A stretch of 64,000 bases of DNA, taken from positions 11,232,518 through 11,296,517 of the forward strand of contig NC_052357.1 of assembly GCF_009727055.1 (NCBI RefSeq), given 5' to 3'. The position numbers were made by a program, and so were the translations under genes. Positions 55,897-64,000 of this stretch are shown here, piece after piece (position 1 is the stretch's first letter; every line of letters starts with the position of its first letter). This stretch comes from Benincasa hispida (lineage: Eukaryota; Streptophyta; Magnoliopsida; Cucurbitales; Cucurbitaceae). The notes beneath the pieces are model-generated. The model ran no database searches. It saw only the letters and a list, made by a program, of their open reading frames with translations, and was not told the DNA's origin.

Positions 55897-57175
55897 TCAT
55901 AGACCTAGAATTTGTAGGTGACCTTCAAACACTTTAGTCGTGAGGGCCTTTGTAAAAGGATCAGCAATGTTTTGCTCAGAAGATATCTGGGTTACTACAA
56001 CGTCTCCACGATGTACAATCTCCCAGATCAGATGGTATTTGCGCTCAATATGCTTGTCGCGCTTGTGGCTTATTGGTTCTCTTGAATTTGCAACTGCACC
56101 ACTATTATCACAATATAGGGTGATAGGCAAATGCATATTTGGAACGACTTCCAAATCTGTCAAGAATTTCCTCAACCATACTGCTTTCTTTGCTGCTTCG
56201 CAAGCAGCTACATATTCAGCTTTCATTATGGAGTCTGCAATACAATTTTGCTTCACACTTCTCCACACTACTTCTCCTCCATTCAGAATGAACACTGATC
56301 CCGATGTAGATTTTCTTGCATCTTTATCGGTTTGAAAATCAGAGTCAGTGTATCCAGTAAGGATCAAATCCTTAGTACCATACACGAGCATGTATTTCCT
56401 CATTCTCCTAAGATAATTTTTTAACGGTAGTCCAATGATCATATCCAGGATTGGACTGATACCTACTGACTATCCCTATTGTGTAGCATATGTCAGGTGT
56501 AGTACATAACATTGCATACATTAGGCTCCCTACTGCAGAAGCATAGGGAATGCGTCTCATATCCTCAACCACTTGAGGTATCTTAGGACATTTATCCTTT
56601 GACAAATGAATTCCATATCTGTAAGGTAACAGGCCTCTTTTGGAATTTTGCATCTTATACCTAGACAACATTTTATTTATATAAGTTGCTTGAGACATGG
56701 CTAGTGTTCTATTCATGCGGTTCCGAATAATCTGAATCCCGAGAACATATTGAGCATTTTCTAAATCTTTCATTTGGAACTGCGTTGCTAGCCATTTCTT
56801 GATGTCAGTTAGATAACCTACTTCATTCCATATGAATAGAATATCGTCAACATATAAAACTAAGAACGCTATAGTAGAATTAACGATCTTTTTGTAAACA
56901 CAAGGCTCGTCAACATTTTGTTCAAAGCCATAAGATTTGATCGCAGTATCAAATCTTATATTCCAAGATCTAGAAGCTTGTTTCAACCCATAAATGGATT
57001 TTTGAAGCTTACAAACCTTTTGTTCTTGACCCTGTGCAATAAACCCCTCTAGTTCAGCCATATAGATACTCTCCTCAAGATCGTCGTTTAGAAAGGCTGT
57101 CTTGACATCCATCTGCCAAATTTCATATTCATAAAAGGTGGCAATGGATAAGAGTATTCTAATCAACTTAAGCAT
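55897..57175 (-). pseudogene. K8 RT and RNase H
   Basis: Two overlapping frames. 57175-56408 (255 codons): EIWQMDVKTAFLNDDLEESI (first catalytic Asp), LQKSIYGLKQASRSWNIRFD, the catalytic YVDD at 56854-56843, FQMKDLENAQYVLGIQI and IPYASAVGSLMYAMLCTTPD. 56442-55897 (181 codons): TGYTDSDFQTD (first RNase H Asp), MKAEYVAACEAAKKAVWLRK (Glu), TLYCDNSGAVANS (Asp) and ADPFTKALTTKVFEGHLQ. One frameshift near 56420 separates them. These catalytic residues are still present. Confidence 0.93.
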
Positions 57176-57341
57176 AGCAATGGGAGAGAAATTTCTTCAT
57201 AGTTCACTCCCTCTCTCTGGGTATAACCCTTTGCCACAAGTAGAGCCTTAAAAGTCTGTACTTTACGGCTTGGTTTCGTTTTCTCTTATAGATCCACTTA
57301 CAACCAATTGGTTTTACATCATTTGGTTGATCTACAAGTTT

Positions 57342-58477
57342 CTAGACAGAATTGAAGTATATAGGCTCCATTTCGAGGTCCATGGTTTTGACCCACTGAT
57401 CACGGTCCACATCTTTCCTCGCCTGTTTATAGGTTGATGGATCCTCTATGTCGTCATCAGGTATGACGACTTGTGTTTTTGTTAAACCCAAGTAACAGCC
57501 AGGCTGATAAACAACCCTCCCACTACATCGAGGTATTCTCAACTCTTGAGAAGGATGTGACTGACCAGATATACTAGTTTTATCTACTACTTTAGTAGAT
57601 GAACTAGTTCTATCTGTAGTGTCTTTAGAAATTTCATTCAATACTAGTCTACTGCGAGGTTAATGACTTCTTATGTGGTCTTTCTCTAAGAATGTGGCAT
57701 TTGTCGATACAAATATCTTATTCTCTTGAGGATCGTAAAAAAAGACCACATTTTGTTTCTTTTGGATAATCTACAAATAAGCATAGTTTTGAACAACGTT
57801 CCAAGTTTTTTAGGATTTTGCACCAACACGTATGTGAGGCATTCCCAAATCCTAAAGTGACGTAAACTGCCTTTACGCCCTTTCCATAGCTCATAAGGTG
57901 TTTCTGAAACACTTTTAGGGGGAACGTTATTCAAAATATAGACAGCAGTCTCTAATGCATGTCTCCAAAAGGAATCAGGTAACTTGGCAAAGCTCATCAT
58001 TGAGTGAATCATATCTAATAAGGTTTAGTTTCTTCTTTCTGATACACCGTTCTGCTGAGGCGTACTAGGCGTAGAGAGTTGTGACTGGATCCCGTTTTCT
58101 ATCAAATAGTCTTGGAATCGTATGTCTATATACTCTCCAACTCGATCTGATCGAAGTGTCTTTATTGTTTTACCTAAATCATTCTCAACTTCAGCCTTGT
58201 ATTCTTTGAACTTTTCAAGAGAATCAGACTTATGATGAAGCAGGTAAACATGACCATACCTTGAATAATCATCAATAAAACTGATGAAATATTCATACCC
58301 ACCTCGAGCCTTGACATTCATTGGTCCACAAAGGTTCGAATGTACGAGCTCTAAGGGTATTTTGGCTTTGAGACCTTTTCCAGTAAAAGATCTCTTGGTC
58401 ATCTTTTCCTCAAGACAAGACTCACATGGAAGTAAAAAATTGTCTTCTGATTGATTTAGGAGTCCATTCTTAACCAA
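57342..58477 (-). pseudogene. K8 integrase and linker to RT
   Basis: 58477-58025: CESCLEEKMTKRSF (zinc Cys pair), LELVHSNLCGPMNVKARGGY, where the first catalytic Asp is Asn, IDDYSRYGHVYLL, LRSDRVGEYIDIRF (second Asp) and TPQQNGVSERRN (Glu). A stop follows; 58012-57686 continues MMSFAKLPDSFWRHALETAV and YELWKGRKGS. 57641-57342 is the Ser/Thr-rich linker and the piece QWVKTMDLEMEPIYFNSV that precedes RT. At 57175-57341 the RT start is broken by frameshifts. Confidence 0.9.
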
Positions 58478-58512
58478 TCTCTCAATCCTATTGAGATTTA
58501 TATGACCAAGAC

Positions 58513-59172
58513 TTAAGTGCCATAGATAGGCATTAGAAGAAATTTTTTTTGTCTTTTATTCTGAGTTTCGACTGTTCTAAACATCTCAATATTTAAGACA
58601 AATTTTGCTTTAGTTGGTCTTAACTTATATAAGTTGTTTTCAAGTATAGTAGAACAAATTTGAATACCTTTTCTGAAAATGAACACTTCATTAACTTCAA
58701 AAGATATTTTATACATTTATTCCAATATACATGTGATAGATATTAAATTTTGTCTCATTTTAGGAGCATATAAAACATCTTTAAGTATGATATATCTATC
58801 GTTGAAAAACAACTTCAAGTCTCCCACTGCTTCGGCCGAGACGACCTCTCTTGTTCCAACCTTGAGGGTGATCTCTCCTTCTTCAAGCTTTTTCCAGGAA
58901 CTAGTTTCCTGAAAAGAGAAGCAAATATGTTTTGTGACTCCTGAATCCAATATCCAGGTTGAGGTATCATACTCCACTAAACATGTTTCAGCAACTAGTA
59001 AATCATATTTACCTTGTGCTTCTTTCGAGGCAGAGGCCTGAGGACATTCCTCAGTTAAGACGAATCTCAGGTCATCTATTACTAGTGTTGAATTCAGAAT
59101 TGTTTTCCATGTTGAGTAATTATCGCCATTTAGTTTCTCAGAAGCTAAAAGTTGATCTAAAGAGCTAGTCAT
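58513..59172 (-). pseudogene. K8 gag start fused to protease and pre-integrase
   Basis: 59172-58717: the gag start MTSSLDQLLASEKLNGDNYS and LRFVLTEECPQ run straight into GKYDLLVAETCLVEYD and the protease site WILDSGVTKHIC (DSG at 58947-58939). The usual ~230 residues of gag, including the zinc knuckle, are deleted with the frame kept. After one stop, 58716-58513 continues in the same frame: FRKGIQICSTILENNLYKLR and VETQNKRQKK. The joined start would give no normal particle protein. Confidence 0.88.
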
Positions 59173-60862
59173 ACTGAAAATAAAAACATATCCTTTTTAG
59201 TAAAAAACGTTAATCTTTTAAATCCAATCAAGTTTAGCAAAAAAAACTAATAATGTACCCTTCATTATTATATCTTGCAACGATATTTCAACAGTTTAGA
59301 ATAACCTTCACGGAGGGGTGATCGACTATTCCTCTGTTGAACCAAGACTATCTTGACTAGATACTATCACCAGAATAACTCTTATTCCTATAGTAACTCA
59401 GTTATCGCTACTTTGGTCAAGAATTTACTAACGCTTAGTAATTCTCGTAAGTGTGACCCTCCATTTTCAGACCTCAAAGATCGGAATCATTATGCTCCCG
59501 AACTTGAAAAGACAAGAATGAAAACGTACCTGAGAGGCCCTATCAATTTCTAGAGTTCGCCGAGTTCCGAATCCTATAATACAACCCTCCGATTGGTAAG
59601 GTCGGTCCAGGGCAGACATGCAGGTGCATTATAAGAATCACAGGTGCGACCTAATGGAAGAAACTGTAGAATGTGTTGACACACTTCCTTCTCCTACTTA
59701 CTATGAACAACTTCCCCTATTCACCTTGGTATTGACTCATGCAAACACTCTTCGAATGGAGTTCACTCCCAGGGTGGCCCAAAGCCAAGCATGAATCTCA
59801 CAGTATGAACTTTTAGGGACGCTAGAGCTAAAAGTACATTACTTTTCTCCAGCCAAAGTGTTCTAGGCTGTTAGGGTATAAAATACTTAGCAATACATTT
59901 CAGCTAACTAAACATATCCTAAGTCTAGGTGATTCATCCGAGTATAACTTTTATACTAGATTTTTAACCTACGATGTCTAGGTGATAAACAAATTTTATT
60001 ATCTCACACCGCTCATGAATGCTCATAAAACCTGTTTAACCTAACTCAGACACTGGCTTGATCTCCAAGTAGTAGGTGTTCCGTGAATCGTCAACTTAAA
60101 AACCTTCAATCTTAGTCATCTTATCTGACTTTTTGCCAAGATCTTGTCGGGTGAGTTTTCTTATAACTTCGGTTTTACAAGATATCGACCTACTTTTCTA
60201 TGAAAAATGGGATTGCTCGATAACCCTAAGTGAGCGCATCTTATCTTTGTTATAGATTTTAGAAGTCTAGGTTATTTTATAACAATTATAACCCTAGAGC
60301 ATTCATCTATAACATGCTTCCTTCAATCAAACATGATTTAATATAACACTTATATTAAAACTAAGCATGCATAGTATATATTTTTAACACTTATAAGATA
60401 TAACAAATGCATGTCACATGTTTTTCCTATGGTGGGGTCTTAAAACTATATGGCATACTATATGCACACAGAATCAAATAACATTATACATCACATGCAT
60501 AATAGGTAAACAACACTAAAGTGGACCGATTTTGGCATTAAAAATAAACAAATAACTAATTTATAACACAAATCAGCAATCAGCTTCCCAAAATCGGCTT
60601 TAAACACTTTGAACCATCTTGAACCGGCCCAAAAACTCCCGAACCTACCCAAAAACACCAAAACCCAAGTTGAACCGGTCAAACCGGCTCAACCAGGTCA
60701 AACAGACTGGTCCAGACTATCTGGACTGGCTGGTCAACGGGCGTTGGCACAGTCAATGGAAGTGGACGCGGAGCGAGTCAACGGAGGCGGAGCAGGCGGG
60801 CGGCCAACCAGGTCAGTGCACAGTGCGCGAGTCGCGGGCAAGTGCACGGGCGCGGGTCGCGC
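59173..60862 (-). other. K8 leader, 5' truncated
   Basis: It resembles the K5 leader in order of blocks, including 'cgtaagtgtgaccctccatttt', 'ttcaccttggtattgac' and 'actcccagggtgg'. 60590-60862 is unusually GC-rich, with CCGGTC/AACCGG phrases. No 5' LTR follows; an inverted piece of RNase H lies there instead. ORFs of 63-133 codons here are not genes. Confidence 0.6.
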
Positions 60863-61103
60863 TAATCTGATCCGGGAGATTCTACATTGTGGAGACGTTG
60901 TAGTAACCCAGATATCTTCTGAGCAAAACATTGTTGATCCTTTTACAAAGGCCCTCACGGCTAAAGTGTTTGAAGGTCACCTACAGAGTATAGGTCTACG
61001 AAGTTTGTAAACTAGGACAAGTAAGAGAACTTTTGGGTATATGCCCTAGTTTATTATATTCATATATTTATTGTACTCATATGTTTCTCACTTAAATTCA
61101 ACA
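60863..61103 (+). mobile_element. Inverted partial copy of K8 RNase H end and 3' UTR
   Basis: Forward reading LIREILHCGDVVVTQISSEQ, then DPFTKALTAKVFEGHLQSIG and TGA-type end. It mirrors 55795-56034 on the reverse strand, with similar length (241 vs 240 bp) and several base differences, so it is a diverged copy rather than an exact duplicate. It ends at 'cttaaattcaaca', and the K7 RNase H resumes at 61104. Confidence 0.85.
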
Positions 61104-61420
61104 CCTACAGTTACTTTGTCTACTACTGAAGCAGGGTACATGGCCTTGACAATAGCTACTAAAGAGGAATATGGCTGAGGGGGTTAATTGGTGATCTTGG
61201 TTTCAAGCTATTGTATATTGTGATAGTTTGAGTGCAATATGCCTAGCCAAGGATCAAGTTCATCATGAGAGAACTAAGCACATAGATGTAAGATATCATT
61301 TCTTAAGAGGTGAGCAGAGATTGGTACTGCTGATAACCCTGTTGATATGTTCACCAAACTGGTTCCACAAGGCAAGTTCCAACATTGTTTGGACTTACTG
61401 AATGTTTTGAATTGTTAGTG
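61104..61420 (+). pseudogene. K7 RNase H, remainder
   Basis: It resumes with STVTLSTTEAGYMALT (usual E-A-E changed to E-A-G), then VYCDSLSAICLAKDQVHHER (Asp) and [29 protein letters not shown] and LLNVLNC. Stops at 61157 and 61184 break it. It completes the coding order of K7 after the K8 block. Confidence 0.85.
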
Positions 61421-61524
61421 GTCCCCTTTGTGGGACACTTTGAGGCATGAGGGAGAAGCCTGGGTACATCTGGCGATATTGATTTATGTTGCATTTGGTA
61501 CATATATTATCTGGAAGAGAATTC

Positions 61525-61541
61525 AAGTCAAGGTGGAGATT
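61525..61541 (+). other. Polypurine tract of K7
   Basis: AAGTCAAGGTGGAGATT precedes the 3' LTR; the AAGGTGGAGATT part is the tract. Confidence 0.75.
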
Positions 61542-61941
61542 TGTTAAAATGCCTTGAATCTGTTTGTTGGCGCTTCGAACAACCTAGTACAGGGGTCTCG
61601 CTGCCCGGTCAGCGAGACAGGGTCTAGGGGCGAAGCGCCCTAGTGGGGGTTCGGGAGTAACGCCCCCGAAATCTATTCAGATTTTTGTATTCAGCATATT
61701 TATTTTTTTGCAGTTATTTACGTTTTTGACCCTAGGGTTTAGAGCAGTGCGATATATAAACTCTCTAACCTAGAGGCGCCGTTTTTGACGTAATTCTGAA
61801 AACATTCTCTCGAAATAATGTTGTTCTCCCTCTACCCGTAGATGTAGCTAACACACTGTTAGTGAACCACGTATATCTTTTTGTCGATCTTTCCTTACTC
61901 TACGTTCCTTTTTGTGTTCTTTAATTGTCGATTTCGCAACA
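61542..61941 (+). mobile_element. 3' LTR of copia K7, 400 bp
   Basis: It starts TGTTAAAATGCCTTG, ends GATTTCGCAACA, and is flanked by TTTCT at 61942-61946, the same five bases as before the 5' LTR. So K7 is a complete two-LTR insertion with later decay and an internal block of foreign DNA. Confidence 0.93.
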
Positions 61942-61946
61942 TTTCT

Positions 61947-62560
61947 ATTTGATGAACACTTTTTCGTCAATTTACCCGATCTAACTTAATCCAAATTACA
62001 TAAGCATAAGTTGTCTTTGTTTAATGTTTGATTATCTATAAATGGATGAGTTTGTAAATTTTTAATAATTTTTTTTTAAGATTGACACTATGTTTTTCTT
62101 TGTTTAAAGTTTGTAGTAGATATTATGATATTTGGTTTATGAAATTTTAGTTATTAGTCATATTGTAGATAAATTTAAGTATTTAAATTAATATAAAAAT
62201 ATTAATCACCCGACAATTCAACCTTAATTTTAAAGGTTGAATTGGGATCGAGACCATGTTTAAATTTTTCTGGAGTTTGTGTACACCCGTAGTGAAAATT
62301 GATAAACAATTTCATCTTAATTAAATGTAATTGGAAATCATTGGATTTTGAGATGGGAAATGAATTGTGTTTGTTTTGGCCGAATTACAAAAATGTGTAT
62401 GATTGGACATAAAGATTTTGGTTAACTTTATAGATCTTCAATGTGAATGGGATCTCCCATTCTCACCTCTAAATAAAGTTCAACATGTTTTTAAGTATCT
62501 GGTTAGAATTCAAACACTTTTTTTTACATTAACTTTGATACAATATTAATTATTAATGTT
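61947..62560. other. AT-rich spacer without a gene
   Basis: No coding region or repeat is recognised. Confidence 0.4.
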
Positions 62561-62960
62561 GTTAGTGGTAAATTGAAGCGGAGTGAAAACAAGCTAAAGC
62601 CTATACTAGTTAATCAGACAAAATTGAGGTTTGAAGAATTAAGCACACACCATAGGTCATAATACCCATGGTCCACCTCGATTAGGATCATGTAGGTTGA
62701 GGTTATGTTATTGAAGATGCGCACAATTCGCACATCTTTTGCGCATAATTGGCTTGGTGAGAAGCAGGGAGACCTCAATCGTCCTAATCCGAAAAGGAAT
62801 GTGGAAAAACCTAGGTTATCTCTCCTAAGTCCTATATATACATCACTATAACTCCAGATGATGAGTCAACTCTAATTCTCTAAACTTTGGCTAAACCTTT
62901 CAACTAACGTAGGTATCAAAGGTGGTGTGACAAGTACCACATCAGCACCCAGTTTTCTCT
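62561..62960 (+). mobile_element. Possible gypsy LTR remnant
   Basis: A TATA-like CCTATATATACATC lies at about 62830-62843. Downstream 'caactaacgtaggtatcaaaggtgg' and 'tttctctgttttacagg' resemble the end of Tat/Athila-type LTRs (…ACTTAGGCATCGGAG…). No primer-binding site, coding DNA or second LTR is visible. Confidence 0.4.
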
Positions 62961-63149
62961 GTTTTACAGGTTAGGTATTCCATAGATCGATAAATTCATT
63001 GATGAAGCATGTACAAAATATGTGAGATTTTTCAAGGTCCAAATTGTGCATCCATAAATGGATCGGTCAATTTTAAGCATTACTTAATTAGTCAAGTAAT
63101 ACTTGCTTGCCTAAACACGTATTTCAATTCTCATCCACGTTAAACAAAA

Positions 63150-63168
63150 AAAAGAAAGAAAGAAAGAA
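63150..63168. repeat. AAAG microsatellite
   Basis: A run of (AAAG)n units. Confidence 0.85.
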
Positions 63169-63175
63169 CGAACTT

Positions 63176-63285
63176 GATTATTTATTACATATGACAATTA
63201 ATTATTTATTACACATGAGAGATATAAGAAGATTATTTATTACATATGACAATTAGTTATTTATTGCACATGAGATCTTTTATTG
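63176..63285. repeat. 55-bp tandem duplication
   Basis: The phrase 'gattatttattacatatgac' begins at 63176 and again at 63231, each followed by 'aatta.ttatttatt.cacatgaga'. Two copies with a few differences. Confidence 0.85.
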
Positions 63286-63335
63286 TATTTTTCTAATATA
63301 ACATCACAAATTACATTACCGAACTCTTTTCTCTT

Positions 63336-63336
63336 T

Positions 63337-63367
<31 letters not shown>

Positions 63368-63370
63368 TTT
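63336..63370. repeat. TTTA microsatellite
   Basis: A (TTTA)n run of about nine units. Confidence 0.9.
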
Positions 63371-64000
63371 TGTACTCTTAAAAAAGAGAGTGGATGAATT
63401 AATAATTAGTTATTTAATCTCAAGTAATGTTACTGAATTTGACATCCACATAGAGGTTGTTAAATTATTCAATTATATTGAAACAAATTATCCCTAATTT
63501 CTTTTATAAAATATCACCATCGTGAATACTAAAATAAATAAATATATTTGTTAAATTTTATACTTTATGACACTTTCTAAGAAATTAAATAACTAATAAT
63601 AATAATAAAACTTCCGAAGAAAAAGGGGAAAGGAAAGGGAAAGACGAAATTCCACTCTGATTAGAGAAAGTTTACGAGTTATGACCGGCATTACTTTTGG
63701 AAATTTTCAAATCTTATCGAATAATCAATTGACTTAACGAGAAAAATTATTTTCCTCTCAAAAAAATTAAAATAAAATAAAGATTTAATTCCTATTTTGA
63801 CTCTTGAACTTTAAATTTTGTTCTATTTTTATCCCTAAATTTTAAAAAATATTTGTGTTAGTCTCTGAACTTTTAAAAACTGTTTATTCTAGTCCTTACC
63901 GTTAAAATTTTGTTAACTCTTTAGAGACGAAATCTATTTAAGGATGAAATTATATCTAACATGGGTTGAAGGTGAAGTAAAATATCATCAATCAACACGC
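63371..64000. other. AT-rich spacer without a gene
   Basis: At 63785-63900 the phrases 'ttgaactttaaattttgtt', 'tgaacttttaaaaactg' and similar recur about every 35-50 bases, a type of degenerate repeat common in cucurbit intergenic DNA as I recall. No gene is seen. Confidence 0.4.

Noticed and set aside
60609..61010. 133-codon ORF that looks like a fusion of a Gly/Ala-rich protein with RNase H
   Set aside because: It crosses the junction between GC-rich leader DNA of K8 and the inverted RNase H copy; only the last ~45 codons are real pol sequence.
1..64000. Host genes, rRNA or tRNA genes
   Set aside because: No multi-exon gene with a recognisable plant protein, no rRNA-like block and no intact tRNA cloverleaf was found on either strand by reading. 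This is a limit of reading by eye; transcript data could show otherwise.

Overview
The window is nuclear plant DNA made almost entirely of transposable-element remains. It is AT-rich, has no bacterial-style gene packing, and contains many Ty1/copia and Ty3/gypsy fragments, MITE-like elements, a CACTA-type end and two short runs of N. Protein style and the abundant TTTTGTTTTTTGTTTTTG...CAAAAACAAAAAATAAAA MITE family suggest a cucurbit, possibly Cucumis or a close relative. That is recognition from memory, not a search. I see no intact host gene, rRNA, tRNA or CRISPR.

Layout. 1-2931: two LTR pieces in opposite orientation, then a reverse copia remnant (K1: LTR, primer-binding site, gag). 2932-7380: AT-rich DNA with MITEs and a CACTA-type end (from 5763) carrying a CCGTCGG repeat field. 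7380-10520: a reverse LTR and a copia RT/RNase H remnant (K2). 10520-17027: MITEs, SINE-like pieces, a GC island with a gap. 17028-24396: a decayed forward copia (K3) with a large insertion in its 5' LTR. 25430-31486: a gypsy pol gene (Y1) split by two solo LTRs, each with a perfect 5-bp target duplication (gttga, accat). 31487-40830: a forward copia (K4) whose gag is split by a one-LTR fragment and by a 5.7-kb gypsy element (Y2) that has two LTRs but keeps only gag. 40831-46168: a reverse copia half (K5), joined head-to-head with K4. 46169-48394: reverse copia gag and LTR (K6). 48395-50043: AT-rich spacer. 50044-61946: a Tnt1-like forward copia (K7) with both LTRs and a tttct duplication, split inside RNase H by a rearranged reverse copia (K8). 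61947-64000: AT-rich spacer with a gypsy-LTR-like stretch and simple repeats.

No coding region is free of stops, frameshifts or deletions, so the genes do not work together; the value of the window is its insertion history. Two results stand out. (1) Two copies of a 38-base Nextera mate-pair junction sequence lie at 28560-28597 and (slightly cut) 36964-36997, so the assembly is artefactual there. (2) Three LTRs of one family carry an array of an ACGATCG-like core spaced about 21-22 bp, with copy number differing between copies, and a denser related array lies in the K5 leader. I know of no description of this array.

All boundaries were read by eye; similarities between copies were judged by eye and no percentages were computed.
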